From NCBI RefSeq assembly GCF_003568665.1, contig NZ_QXMH01000001.1, positions 1,178,001 to 1,242,000 on the forward strand: a DNA stretch of 64,000 nucleotides, read 5' to 3'. The notes under the pieces were generated by a model. The model searched no databases, had not been told where the DNA came from, and worked only from the letters and a program-made list of their open reading frames with translations. The position numbers and the translations under genes were made by a program. The stretch is from Chitinophaga alhagiae (GTDB lineage: Bacteria > Bacteroidota > Bacteroidia > Chitinophagales > Chitinophagaceae). Shown here piece after piece: positions 52,660-61,352 of this stretch. Position 1 is the first letter of the stretch. Every line of letters begins with the position of its first letter.

Positions 52660-53103
52660 TCAGGATTTTCCTGTATGGCCAAAACCACCCGCGCCCCTTA
52701 CGGTATCTGTCAATTCCGGCACTTCCGCCAGCGTTGCCTGTACAAAGGGCGCAATCACCATCTGCGCAATGCGGTCTCCGTGCTGGATGGTTTGCGGCTC
52801 GTTAGACAAATTGATCAGAATGATCTTGATCTCTCCCCTGTAATCAGCATCTATCGTGCCGGGCGTGTTCAGCAGGGTAAGCCCCTGCTTGATAGCCAGC
52901 CCGCTGCGGGGGCGTACCTGCGCCTCAAAGCCGGAAGGCAGCTCCATAAACAGGCCGGTGGGCACCAGTGTGCGCTCCAGCGGTTGCAGGGTGAGCGGCG
53001 CGGCCAGGTTGGCGCGCAGGTCCATGCCAGCGGCGTCTGCCGTGGCGTAAGACGGTAACGGATTTTCCGAACGGTTAATGATCTTTACTTGTATATCAGC
53101 CAT
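52660..53103 (-). CDS. dut: dUTP diphosphatase
   Basis: Hydrolyses dUTP to dUMP, keeping uracil out of DNA and feeding dTMP synthesis. 147 residues. The trimeric dUTPase motifs are seen: [14 protein letters not shown] (motif 1), [11 protein letters not shown] (motif 2), [16 protein letters not shown] (motif 3), GDRIAQMVI (motif 4) and [11 protein letters not shown] (motif 5). It starts 31 bases after the ispF stop and 2 bases before the TPR gene. Confidence 0.95.
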   Translation of the reverse strand: MADIQVKIINRSENPLPSYATADAAGMDLRANLAAPLTLQPLERTLVPTGLFMELPSGFEAQVRPRSGLAIKQGLTLLNTPGTIDADYRGEIKIILINLSNEPQTIQHGDRIAQMVIAPFVQATLAEVPELTDTVRGAGGFGHTGKS

Positions 53104-53134
53104 TTAAACAAAGGTAAACAGTTAAAAATAAACG

Positions 53135-53617
53135 CTACTGCTTTTCCAGCAGTACGGTAGCATAGGCTACTACCCCTTCTTCCCGGCCCACAAAACCCAG
53201 TTTTTCCGTAGTGGTGGCCTTGATAGACACTTCTTCCACCGTAAGCCCCAGCAGGCGGGCAATAACCTCCTGCATTTGCGGTACGTACGGCTTTATTTTA
53301 GGCGCCTGCAGGCACAGCGATGAATCCACGTTCACCACGCTGTAGCCTTTTTCCCCGATCAGCTCACTGCAGCGGGCCAGCAGTATCTTGCTGTCTATGT
53401 TCTTGTATGCCTGGTCCGTATCCGGGAAATGTACACCAATGTCTCCCAGGCCGGCCGCGCCCAGCATGGCATCGCAAATGGCATGCAGCAATACGTCCGC
53501 GTCGCTGTGGCCCAGCGCTCCCTTGTGATGCGGCACCAGCACGCCGCCCAGCCAAAAGTCCCTGTCTGGCACCAGTTGGTGAAAATCCACCCCTAATCCG
53601 ATCCTTAACTTGCTCAT
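53135..53617 (-). CDS. ispF: 2-C-methyl-D-erythritol 2,4-cyclodiphosphate synthase
   Basis: Fifth step of the MEP isoprenoid pathway. 160 residues. Seen: metal ligands in GLGVDFHQLV (Asp, His), GALGHSDADVLLHAICDAMLGAAGLGDIG (given as about residues 34-62) with the family's SDADV loop, HFPDTD, and KATTTEKLGFVGR at the C-terminus. First gene after the porV terminator and head of the operon that continues into dut, TPR, DUF4292 and EnvC-like genes. Confidence 0.95.
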   Translation of the reverse strand: MSKLRIGLGVDFHQLVPDRDFWLGGVLVPHHKGALGHSDADVLLHAICDAMLGAAGLGDIGVHFPDTDQAYKNIDSKILLARCSELIGEKGYSVVNVDSSLCLQAPKIKPYVPQMQEVIARLLGLTVEEVSIKATTTEKLGFVGREEGVVAYATVLLEKQ

Positions 53618-53652
53618 AGTAGTCTAAAAAAAATATTACGATCTGTTAAAAT

Positions 53653-53685
53653 AATAAATCCTCCCTTGGTACCGGAGGATTTATT
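53653..53685 (-). terminator. hairpin between porV and ispF
   Basis: Perfect 12-bp stem (53653-53664 with 53674-53685) and 9-nt loop. The T-run on the minus strand is short and interrupted, so it may be a partial terminator that lets some transcription pass into ispF. Confidence 0.65.
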
Positions 53686-53721
53686 GTTGCTTGCATTTAT
53701 TATTATGGCAAAGATACTGTA

Positions 53722-54885
53722 CTATTCGTCATTTCCCGACAAGTCGAATGTAAGGGTGAACCGGAGCGTGTTAGACAGCGGGTTGCGCTGGATACCCGTT
53801 CCTGAAGGCACGAGGTAAGAAAAGTTCAGCCCGAAAATGTTGTATTTCACACCCAGGCCCGCTGTAAAATAACGGCGGTTGCCTTTCGTCTTGTGCTCGT
53901 TGTAATAACCGGCGCGCACGGCAAACTGGTCGTTATACCAGTATTCACCGCCGAGGGAATACATCAACTCATGCAGCTCTTCCTTGAAACCGCCCGGCGC
54001 ATCGCCAAAGGAGGAGAACATGCCTTCCAGCATGCTTTTGTCAGGATACGTGCTGTCCAGCCGGGGCGTAGGCACCAGCAGCTTGTTCACATCCAGTGAA
54101 AAGGTCACTTTATTGTATTCGTCTATACCAATAGTATAAGAGGTGCCGAGACCCAGGTTAGTAGGCAGAAAGTCTTTCTGGGCGGATTGCGTGTAGGAAA
54201 TACGGTTACCGATGTTGGTGATGGCAAAACCGAAGCTCCAGTTGTTTATTACGCCGTTATCCTTTTCAAAATCCTTGGTATAAAAACCGCTGACGTCTGC
54301 CGCTACGGCGCGGCCGGGGCGTATGGTCTGCTGGTCTGGCGTAACGCCGGTGGCCAGGCTGGAGTGGATGTAACGCAATGCCACACCCAGAGACCAGTTG
54401 TCACTCAGCTTGCGGGCATAACCGGCGTCTATGGCAAATTCACGGGGGCGGAAGGTGCCGTTGTCCGCACCGCCGATATCACGGAACTCAATGTCTCCCA
54501 ATGAAAAATAACGGAGAGAACCGCCAATGGCCTGCAATTCGTCCAGCTGGGTATAGCCGGCCAACTGCGCCAGGAACACATCATTCACCAGTTCTTTCAG
54601 CCAGGGAGTGTATGTAACGGCCACTGCCGATTTTTTGGGGGCAAAAGGCAATTTTGAGAGGTTCCAGTAAACGGAATTGGCATCCGGCGAAATGGCAAGG
54701 CCGGCATCGCCCATGGCACCGCTTCTAGCGTCTGGGGATATACGAAGAAAGGGTACGGCTGTATTAATGGTATTCATACGCCCATCCAGCTCATTTCTGT
54801 CTGGAGGGTCCTGCTGGGCAAAAGACTGCTGGCTGAGGAATAGGGCAGACACGCATATTGCAACCGTCGTAATCCTTGAAAACAT
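53722..54885 (-). CDS. porV: type IX secretion system protein PorV (LptO)
   Basis: 387-residue outer-membrane beta-barrel of the FadL-like fold that works as shuttle of the T9SS: it binds exported cargo and hands it to the PorU sortase. Signal peptide ends SFA; then FLRISPDARSGAMGDAGLAISPDANSVYWN is the PorV hallmark (about residues 46-75). It ends LRFTLTFDLSGNDE. Its start lies 122 bases after the porU stop, in the same operon; in Flavobacterium and Porphyromonas porU and porV are likewise adjacent. Confidence 0.95.
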   Translation of the reverse strand: MFSRITTVAICVSALFLSQQSFAQQDPPDRNELDGRMNTINTAVPFLRISPDARSGAMGDAGLAISPDANSVYWNLSKLPFAPKKSAVAVTYTPWLKELVNDVFLAQLAGYTQLDELQAIGGSLRYFSLGDIEFRDIGGADNGTFRPREFAIDAGYARKLSDNWSLGVALRYIHSSLATGVTPDQQTIRPGRAVAADVSGFYTKDFEKDNGVINNWSFGFAITNIGNRISYTQSAQKDFLPTNLGLGTSYTIGIDEYNKVTFSLDVNKLLVPTPRLDSTYPDKSMLEGMFSSFGDAPGGFKEELHELMYSLGGEYWYNDQFAVRAGYYNEHKTKGNRRYFTAGLGVKYNIFGLNFSYLVPSGTGIQRNPLSNTLRFTLTFDLSGNDE

Positions 54886-55007
54886 GCAAAATTTGTTTAA
54901 TAGCTAAATGTAAAAATAACGCCTAATTTATGAATAACAAGTGACGGGGGTACAAAAAAAACACATCATAATTACATTTCAAATCTACACAATTTTTAAT
55001 ATATAAT

Positions 55008-58000
55008 TTACAATAATATCATTTTCCCTCCAAACACTTTTTCTTTGCCTGTGCTCTTGACTACAACCTGATAAAAGTAGATGCCAGGGGTCAATCTTAC
55101 TCCCGAATCGCTCCTTCCGTTCCACGGAATGCCAGAATAACGGCCGTTTGCTTCGTTTATTGTGCTTTTGATGGTGCTTACCTGCCTGCCGGTGGCTGTA
55201 AAGATACGTATAAGCACATCAAGATCAGTGTTTTGTTGGTTATGGCTGAACATAAAACGGGTCTGGCCGCGGAAAGGATTGGGGTAATTGTATACTTTTT
55301 CCACTGCCAGCGAGGATTTGGGCACAACCGTAAACGAGATGTTAATGGTAGAAGAATTGTTATGGCTGTCCCACGCCCGGATGGTGAGCGTATGCCGGCC
55401 GGGGGCCAGGCCCGCCAGCGGGAAGGTAACCCGGCCTTCCCGGAAGTTGCCGGGGGTGGTGGTATAAAATTCGTTCATGTTGTAAAACTGCGTACTGTCA
55501 TCCAGCACGGCCACAATATCGTGCCCGATGCCGTTGCCGGTGGCGTTGATGCCGCTCTCGTCCTGCAGGTATACCAGCAGGAGGGGATCTTCCGCCGTCA
55601 GGCCGCCGTCCCGGAAAGACTCGTCATTCATCCAGGCCCTGATCAGCGGCCCCTGGTTATCTGCCGGCGCATTGGGCGCGGTGCCGGTAACGGCCAGGCC
55701 AGCGTAGGTGCCGCTGCCGTCTTCCACATCGTTGCTGGTGTAGTAGCTGATCTTGCCGGAACCGGGTGTAACGGCTATGTCTTTGGGTACCACGAATGTA
55801 AAGCGGAACCGCCCGTTCTGTACCGGCTGGCTGCCGCGGAACAAGGCCCTGTCCTGCAGCTGATAATCTGCCGGCGTACTGCCCGGATCATTACCCAATG
55901 TGCGGTAGGTAGCGGGTTTGTCAAAAACAGTGATGTGCAGCACACCGTTGTAACCGGCCTGTACATTGCCGGCGCCATCCCTCACGCTGCCGGCCACCGT
56001 ATATTGCCCCAGGGCCTGCAGTGTATCTGCTGTACCGGCGGGGCGGCCGTTAAGGGAATCGGTATACACCGTCCATTTCGGAAAAGCCAGCAGCAGCGCG
56101 GGGTCTCCCAGCAGCTGGAACTTACGGTTGTTCACAATATCCCCGAGTGACGCATAAGTTTCATTTTTCGCCATCATGGCCCCCTCTCCCAGCGTAGGCA
56201 AGCGCCCCCCTGCACCGGGCTGAAAGGCCAGCCGGAAATAATTGGCGTTCATGACCAGGTTGGAACTGGCAAACACGGCGCGGGTGGTGGTCATCAGCGC
56301 AATGGCGCCGCCCTTTTCACGGGTGAGCAACTGTTCTCCCAGGGAGTGGAACTGTGGGTTGTCAAACGGCGCAAAGTCGCACGTGGCCGTTACCAGCAAG
56401 GGCAGCCGGTGCTCATTGTTCCAGGCGTTAAGCGAGGTCTCATCCAGCACGGCCTCTTCCGCCAGCCGGGAAAAGCTGCCGTGGCCGGTATAATTCCACA
56501 CCAGCGTGCCGTTGAACATGCGGCGGTCAATAGCTTCATTTGCAGCGGGGTAGCGGCTGCCGGAGGCGCCAGATACCTGCGGGAAAGCATCCAGGTAATA
56601 TTTGGCAACGTTATAGCGGGGCTGCTCCTGCTCAATGATGCGGCTTACTTTTTCCGCATCCTCGAAATGGAGGTTGCCATCTTCATCATCCGCTACAAAT
56701 GTCATTTCATTGCGCCATGGCCCAAACCCCGCAGGAGAATGGTACTGCATGATCTTGTTCACCACCGCCGCCGCTTCCGCCGCATTGCGTACCGGCAGGC
56801 GGCCTATAGCCACATCCAGCAGGGGGTTGCCGCCAATATGGTCATTATCGTCAAGAAAACCGAAATAATCATCAGACATATGGGTATTGATGCCATGCAG
56901 CGAGGCAGCGCTTTGCCAGGTAGGCACCATGTTGGACGCGTCTTTGTACATGAAGGAGGCGCGGCCGAAGAGGAGCAGGTACCGCAGGCCGCTGCGGTCA
57001 TAGTGCATTTTCACAAAATCCCGCAGGGCGGTTGGGTCTGGCAGGCCGGAACCGAACTCGTTATAGATCTCTTCCATGATGGCCACGCCCACGTTCAGCC
57101 CGGCGCCGCGATGCCAGGCGGCCAGCTTTTCCGCTTCCGTCCGCAATTCAGCAACGGTCACTATCAGCATGCCGGATACGGCGCTGCCATGCAGGTCCTG
57201 GTTAGGCACCCGGCCCACATATTGCGGCTTGGGCAGCGCTTCCGGATTAAAGGCCACATACTCCCGCAGGCCGCTACAATTGCGGTTAAAACGCAGGGTG
57301 CTGCCGGTCAGCTGCGTGTTCAGCTGCAGTGGCCGCAACGGGTCCGTTACATCCCACACCCGGGTTTGAGAGGCGGCATTGGCGATCTCGAAGGTGGCGG
57401 GGCCGGTGCAGCGCGTATCCCTGAACGGCAGCATGCCTGCCGCGGGCATGGCCAGGGGGCTGCGGCCCAGTACCTCCATATAGTCCAGCCAGCCACGAGC
57501 CGCGGCATTGCCCTGGTACCGGAGGGTAACAGCGGCGCCGCCGGCATAGGGAAAATAACCCTCTACGGCAGTGGCATACTCGTCAAAAATATTGCCGCTC
57601 ACCGGGCGGGGTACCAGCCGCTGCTCGGCTATCTCGAACTGTGAGCCGCCAGTACTGCGGGCCACGGCCCGTATGCGGATATATGCGTCTGTCAGCCCCG
57701 CAGGCAGGGGCAAGGTGAAGTTCCTTTCCGGCAGGGTAGCGTTCAGCTCCTCTCCCAGCCAGTCTTTTCCGCTGGAGAGCATGTTATAGCGGTCATTTTC
57801 GTAAAAAGCGCGGTAATTGTAGGTAGTAACGGGAGGGCCGGGGGGAGCGGCGGCGGGGTCTTCCCCGATGCGGAAGCCGCCCGGGTTGACATGCAGGAAA
57901 TAACATACAGAATCCGCATACAAATGCCTGTTATGACGGAAACCCTCCGGGGTATAGGCCCAGGTATGCGGGCCTTCGGCGTAAAAGAGCAGGTAGTCTC

Positions 58001-58331
58001 CCCCGTTCATCACCCCGTCTCCCCCGTCTGCCACCCAAACGGCATTTTCCGGGAGGTCATCTGGGCGGGGCAGGGCGTTGTCTTCCGGCAACATGCGCCC
58101 CCCGGTGCCATACACCCGCAGGGAGCCGGCAGCCAGGTTGGTGGTGGAAATGCCCATAGCCTGCAGGAGGGGCAGGTCTACCCGGTATACCCCCGGCTCC
58201 CTGACCGCCAGTTTGTACCAGTTCCCGTCTGCCAATACGGAGCGGGGTGCGTAGGTCCGTTGCCCGAAAGCCTCGCCCAGCCCGCAAAGCAGGCATGTCA
58301 AAGCGAAAAGAACGGAGGGGGCGGTGGTCAT
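55008..58331 (-). CDS. porU: type IX secretion system sortase PorU
   Basis: 1107-residue gingipain-like (C25) cysteine protease that removes C-terminal signals of T9SS cargo at the cell surface and attaches the products to A-LPS. Seen: signal peptide (LFALTCLLCGLGEAFG), N-terminal beta region, C25 domain with catalytic His617 in WNYTGHGSF and Cys651 in LLVTATCDFAPF, then Ig-like strands. The C-terminus (YNYPNPFRGQTRFMF ... GIYFYQVVVKS) resembles a type A T9SS sorting domain, which PorU retains. First gene of porU-porV, with its own promoter, divergent from gldJ. Confidence 0.96.
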   Translation of the reverse strand: MTTAPSVLFALTCLLCGLGEAFGQRTYAPRSVLADGNWYKLAVREPGVYRVDLPLLQAMGISTTNLAAGSLRVYGTGGRMLPEDNALPRPDDLPENAVWVADGGDGVMNGGDYLLFYAEGPHTWAYTPEGFRHNRHLYADSVCYFLHVNPGGFRIGEDPAAAPPGPPVTTYNYRAFYENDRYNMLSSGKDWLGEELNATLPERNFTLPLPAGLTDAYIRIRAVARSTGGSQFEIAEQRLVPRPVSGNIFDEYATAVEGYFPYAGGAAVTLRYQGNAAARGWLDYMEVLGRSPLAMPAAGMLPFRDTRCTGPATFEIANAASQTRVWDVTDPLRPLQLNTQLTGSTLRFNRNCSGLREYVAFNPEALPKPQYVGRVPNQDLHGSAVSGMLIVTVAELRTEAEKLAAWHRGAGLNVGVAIMEEIYNEFGSGLPDPTALRDFVKMHYDRSGLRYLLLFGRASFMYKDASNMVPTWQSAASLHGINTHMSDDYFGFLDDNDHIGGNPLLDVAIGRLPVRNAAEAAAVVNKIMQYHSPAGFGPWRNEMTFVADDEDGNLHFEDAEKVSRIIEQEQPRYNVAKYYLDAFPQVSGASGSRYPAANEAIDRRMFNGTLVWNYTGHGSFSRLAEEAVLDETSLNAWNNEHRLPLLVTATCDFAPFDNPQFHSLGEQLLTREKGGAIALMTTTRAVFASSNLVMNANYFRLAFQPGAGGRLPTLGEGAMMAKNETYASLGDIVNNRKFQLLGDPALLLAFPKWTVYTDSLNGRPAGTADTLQALGQYTVAGSVRDGAGNVQAGYNGVLHITVFDKPATYRTLGNDPGSTPADYQLQDRALFRGSQPVQNGRFRFTFVVPKDIAVTPGSGKISYYTSNDVEDGSGTYAGLAVTGTAPNAPADNQGPLIRAWMNDESFRDGGLTAEDPLLLVYLQDESGINATGNGIGHDIVAVLDDSTQFYNMNEFYTTTPGNFREGRVTFPLAGLAPGRHTLTIRAWDSHNNSSTINISFTVVPKSSLAVEKVYNYPNPFRGQTRFMFSHNQQNTDLDVLIRIFTATGRQVSTIKSTINEANGRYSGIPWNGRSDSGVRLTPGIYFYQVVVKSTGKEKVFGGKMILL

Positions 58332-58359
58332 CAGGACGGCAGGATTTGTATATTTAATA

Positions 58360-58390
58360 CAAACCTAATGTATCTCAATTGATTTCGCAA
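58360..58390 (-). promoter_or_regulatory. promoter of porU-porV (TTG-N20-TAGGTTTG)
   Basis: On the minus strand TTG at 58388-58390, a 20-base spacer and TAGGTTTG at 58360-58367; the leader is about 24 bases. Part of the divergent porU/gldJ control region. Confidence 0.65.
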
Positions 58391-58433
58391 CCGGGGGAGG
58401 GCCGATGTACCACCTGCTTATAGATTAATTTTT

Positions 58434-58463
58434 TTTGCTATAAAATAAAAAAGCATACATTTG
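58434..58463 (+). promoter_or_regulatory. promoter of gldJ (TTTG-N18-TACATTTG)
   Basis: TTTG at 58434-58437, an 18-base spacer and TACATTTG at 58456-58463. The leader before the ATG at 58514 is about 46 bases. Confidence 0.7.
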
Positions 58464-58513
58464 CGTTTACCTAATTGAATACCTAAATTGTATCGATCAA
58501 AAGCTGTTATCGC

Positions 58514-60058
58514 ATGCGCAGATTAACCTCCTTATCCTTGATTGTAGGCACCGGTGTGATGTTGTCCATGTCGGCGTGTAAGAACGGGGGCCTTTTCGGG
58601 AAGAAGAAAGAATCCTCGTCCGCTACCGGGTGGACGTATAACGACCCTAAAATGGGCGGATTTTCCGTTGCCAAAAATAAAGACCAGTTTACCGGGCCGG
58701 GCCTTGTGTTTGTGCAGGGCGGCACCTTTGCCATGGGCGCCACCGAGCAAGACGTGATGTCTGACTGGAACAATATACCCCGCCGTATCACGGTATCTTC
58801 GTTCTATATAGACGAAACGGAAGTATCCAACGTGAACTACCGCGAGTACCTGTACTGGATTACCCGCATGTACGGCGAATCTTTCCCGGACGTATACCGC
58901 GACGCCCTGCCCGACTCCCTGGTATGGCGTAGCGAACTGGCTTATAACGAGCCGCTGGTAGAATATTACTTCCGCCACCCGGCCTATAACGATTACCCGG
59001 TTGTAGGCGTAACCTGGAAGCAGGCTACGGACTATGCCAAATGGCGCTCCAACCGTGTGAACGAAAAGTTGCTGATGGACGCAGGGCTGCTTTCCAAGGC
59101 AGACATCATGAACCAGGCAGACGATAATACTTTTGACAGCAAATCATACATGGCCGGCCTCTATGAAGGTACTCCCGGCAAAATGAGCAAAAGCTCAAAG
59201 AAACAATTCAGCAACCCTGACGGTTCTCCCCGCGGCGCGCAGTTTGAAGACGGCATCATGCTGCCTAACTACCGCCTGCCCACAGAAGCGGAATGGGAAT
59301 ATGCGGCGCTGGGCTACATAGGCCAGAACCCGAGCCCTTCCAAAAAAGAAGGTAAACGCGGTGAAGAGCTGATCCTCAACAAACAGATCTACTCCTGGGG
59401 CACCAACAACAGCGGCCTGCGCGATATCCGCCGTGGTAACTGGCAAGGCCAGTTCCTCGCTAACTTCAAGCGCGGCTCCGGTGACAACATGGGTATGGCC
59501 GGCGGCCTGAACGACCGTGCGTCTATCCCCGCTCCGGTACAATCCTATTTCCCGAACACTTTTGGTATCTATAACATGTCTGGCAACGTGAGCGAGTGGG
59601 TACAGGACGTATACAGGCCGCTTACCACCATTGATGGTGACGACTTCAACTACTTCCGCGGTAACAAATTCCAGACGGTTTACCAGAACGCAGAAAAAGA
59701 ATTTGAAAAAGACAGCCTGGGCGCGCTTAAAATGCGTGACGTAACAGATGAAGAATCTGCCAGCCGCCTCAACTACCAGAAAGGGGACGTAATCAACTAC
59801 CTGGACGGTGACTCTCTCTCCCTGGTGGAATACGGCTACGGCATCACCTCCCTGGTCAACGATAAATCAAGAGTGATCAAAGGCGGCAGCTGGAACGACC
59901 GTGCATACTGGCTTTCTCCCGGCAACCGCCGCTTCATGCAGGAAGACATGGCCACCAACACCGTTGGTTTCCGTTGCGCCATGGACCGCGTGGGCAGCCC
60001 CGAAGGCAACAAGTTCAAAACCGGCCAGGTGTTCAAGAAACAACGCCAGAAAAGATAG
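58514..60058 (+). CDS. gldJ: gliding motility / T9SS lipoprotein GldJ
   Basis: 514 residues. Lipoprotein signal ending SACK; an FGE-sulfatase (SUMF1) fold domain that lacks a sulfatase-activating role in this family: GLVFVQGGTFAMGATEQD, LPTEAEWEYAALGY, GIYNMSGNVSEWVQDVY, IKGGSWNDRAYWLSPGNRRF and TVGFRCAMD. GldJ is part of the gliding machinery and T9SS stability in Flavobacterium, where, as I recall, it is also next to porU and porV. The related GldK is a separate, closely similar protein; the porU neighbourhood decides for GldJ. Divergent from porU, with a long hairpin terminator. Confidence 0.9.
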   Translation: MRRLTSLSLIVGTGVMLSMSACKNGGLFGKKKESSSATGWTYNDPKMGGFSVAKNKDQFTGPGLVFVQGGTFAMGATEQDVMSDWNNIPRRITVSSFYIDETEVSNVNYREYLYWITRMYGESFPDVYRDALPDSLVWRSELAYNEPLVEYYFRHPAYNDYPVVGVTWKQATDYAKWRSNRVNEKLLMDAGLLSKADIMNQADDNTFDSKSYMAGLYEGTPGKMSKSSKKQFSNPDGSPRGAQFEDGIMLPNYRLPTEAEWEYAALGYIGQNPSPSKKEGKRGEELILNKQIYSWGTNNSGLRDIRRGNWQGQFLANFKRGSGDNMGMAGGLNDRASIPAPVQSYFPNTFGIYNMSGNVSEWVQDVYRPLTTIDGDDFNYFRGNKFQTVYQNAEKEFEKDSLGALKMRDVTDEESASRLNYQKGDVINYLDGDSLSLVEYGYGITSLVNDKSRVIKGGSWNDRAYWLSPGNRRFMQEDMATNTVGFRCAMDRVGSPEGNKFKTGQVFKKQRQKR

Positions 60059-60081
60059 CAGCATACAATTATCGGTATAAA

Positions 60082-60116
60082 AAAACGGGAAAGAAGATGG
60101 TCTTCTTTCCCGTTTT
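60082..60116. terminator. long bidirectional terminator between gldJ and the peroxiredoxin fusion
   Basis: Sixteen-base perfect stem (60082-60097 with 60101-60116) with a 3-nt loop, A-rich and T-rich on opposite sides. Confidence 0.9.
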
Positions 60117-60141
60117 GCTTTTGTGGCCTGTTAACGTATGA

Positions 60142-61347
60142 TCAGCGTTTTGACCTGGCTTTAGGCACGGCCTTGCGGGCTGCAGGCTTGGCTTTAGCTG
60201 CAACTTTCTTGGCCGCTGCTTTTTTAGGAGTGGCTTTTTTCGCTGCTGCTTTCTTTGCTACAGGTTTGGCTTTAGCCGCAACTTTCTTGGCCGCTGCTTT
60301 TTTAGGAGTGGCTTTCTTTGCTGCTGCTTTCTTTGCTACAGGTTTGGCTTTAGCCGCAACTTTCTTGGCCGCTGCTTTTTTAGGAGTGGCTTTCTTTGCT
60401 GCTGCCTTCTTCGCTACAGGTTTGGCTTTAGCCGCAACTTTCTTGGCCGCTGCTTTTTTAGGAGTGGCTTTTTTCGCTGCTGGCTTCTTGGGAGCAGCTT
60501 TCTTGGACGCGGCCTTTTTAGGCGCTGCTTTCTTTGCAGCAGGTTTTGCTTTCACAGCTGTCTTTTTTGCTGCTGCCTTCTTGGGAGCAGCTTTTGCCGC
60601 AGATCCTTTTGCTACCGGCTTCGCTTTAGCCGCTCCTTTTTTGACCACGGCCTTTCCAGGAGCAGGTTTAACCGCCGTCTTTTTCTTTGCAGCAGCCTTC
60701 TTCGATGCCGCTACCTCCGCAGCTTTTTCCTGTTCAGCCGCCTCTTCAGAAGCAGCCGTAGCAATCCCCTTCGCTTTGCTCATTACATCATGAATTTCCT
60801 CAATAGCCTCCGCATCCGGCGTGTTCACGGCTTCTGCGGGAGCTTCCTCCACCGGCGCGCTCCGGAACGGTTCCGCCGCCTCATCTCCCTCCCATAGCGC
60901 CAGTATTTGCGCGGCATGGTCTCCATTGTCAGGCTTTTCAATGATGTGGGCAATGATACCGTTCTCGTCAATGAGGAAAGTAGTACGGTGCGTACCATCG
61001 TAGGTACGGCCCATAAAGGTTTTTTCGCCCCATACGCCGTAAGCGTTCAGGATGGAGTGGCTTTCATCTACCAGTATCGGGAAAGGCAGATCATATGTTG
61101 CCGCAAACTTACGGTGGCTCTTTTCATCGTCTTCACTGACGCCTATCACGGCGTACTCTTTTTGGAGGAGACGCGCGTGGTGGTCCCGGAGGTTACAGGC
61201 CTGGGTAGTGCATCCGGGGGTCATGTCGTGCGGATAAAAATAGAGGATCACTTTCTTTCCTGAAAAATCGGCCAGCGATGTGTCTCGGCCATGCTGGTCT
61301 TTGGCTGTAAAGGCGGGAGCAACGTCCCCGGGTTTAAGATGCTTCAC
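60142..61347 (-). CDS. Bcp-type peroxiredoxin fused to a histone-H1-like Lys/Ala-rich tail
   Basis: 401 residues. Residues 1-152 are a standard Bcp/PrxQ thiol peroxidase: peroxidatic Cys46 in MTPGCTTQAC and resolving Cys51, which reduces peroxides using thioredoxin. Residues 153-215 are an acidic linker (Glu/Ala-rich). Residues 216-401 are almost entirely Lys, Ala, Pro and Val, with PKKAAAKK and KPVAKK motifs as in eukaryotic histone H1 and the HU tails of some bacteria. Four near-identical 26-residue repeats lie near the end. A single start and no frameshift argue for a true fusion. The tail should bind DNA or other polyanions; that is inferred. It follows the M23 gene by 5 bases. Confidence 0.93.
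   Translation of the reverse strand: MKHLKPGDVAPAFTAKDQHGRDTSLADFSGKKVILYFYPHDMTPGCTTQACNLRDHHARLLQKEYAVIGVSEDDEKSHRKFAATYDLPFPILVDESHSILNAYGVWGEKTFMGRTYDGTHRTTFLIDENGIIAHIIEKPDNGDHAAQILALWEGDEAAEPFRSAPVEEAPAEAVNTPDAEAIEEIHDVMSKAKGIATAASEEAAEQEKAAEVAASKKAAAKKKTAVKPAPGKAVVKKGAAKAKPVAKGSAAKAAPKKAAAKKTAVKAKPAAKKAAPKKAASKKAAPKKPAAKKATPKKAAAKKVAAKAKPVAKKAAAKKATPKKAAAKKVAAKAKPVAKKAAAKKATPKKAAAKKVAAKAKPVAKKAAAKKATPKKAAAKKVAAKAKPAARKAVPKARSKR
60191..60482 (-). repeat. 78-bp tandem repeats (about four copies) in the peroxiredoxin tail
   Basis: Copies begin at 60191, 60269, 60347 and 60425, each 78 bp (26 codons); the last is incomplete. They encode Lys/Ala-rich units such as KKATPKKAAAKKVAAKAKP. Divergence between copies is only a few bases. 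Confidence 0.93.
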
Positions 61348-61352
61348 GGTTT

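Noticed and set aside
58514-60058. Formylglycine-generating sulfatase-modifying enzyme
   Set aside because: It has the fold, but it is a lipoprotein next to porU/porV, as GldJ is; no sulfatase is nearby.
60173-60793. Ala/Phe-rich 206-residue frame on the + strand opposite the peroxiredoxin tail
   Set aside because: Mirror of the Lys/Ala repeats; hydrophobic only because AAK codons complement to Phe-type codons.
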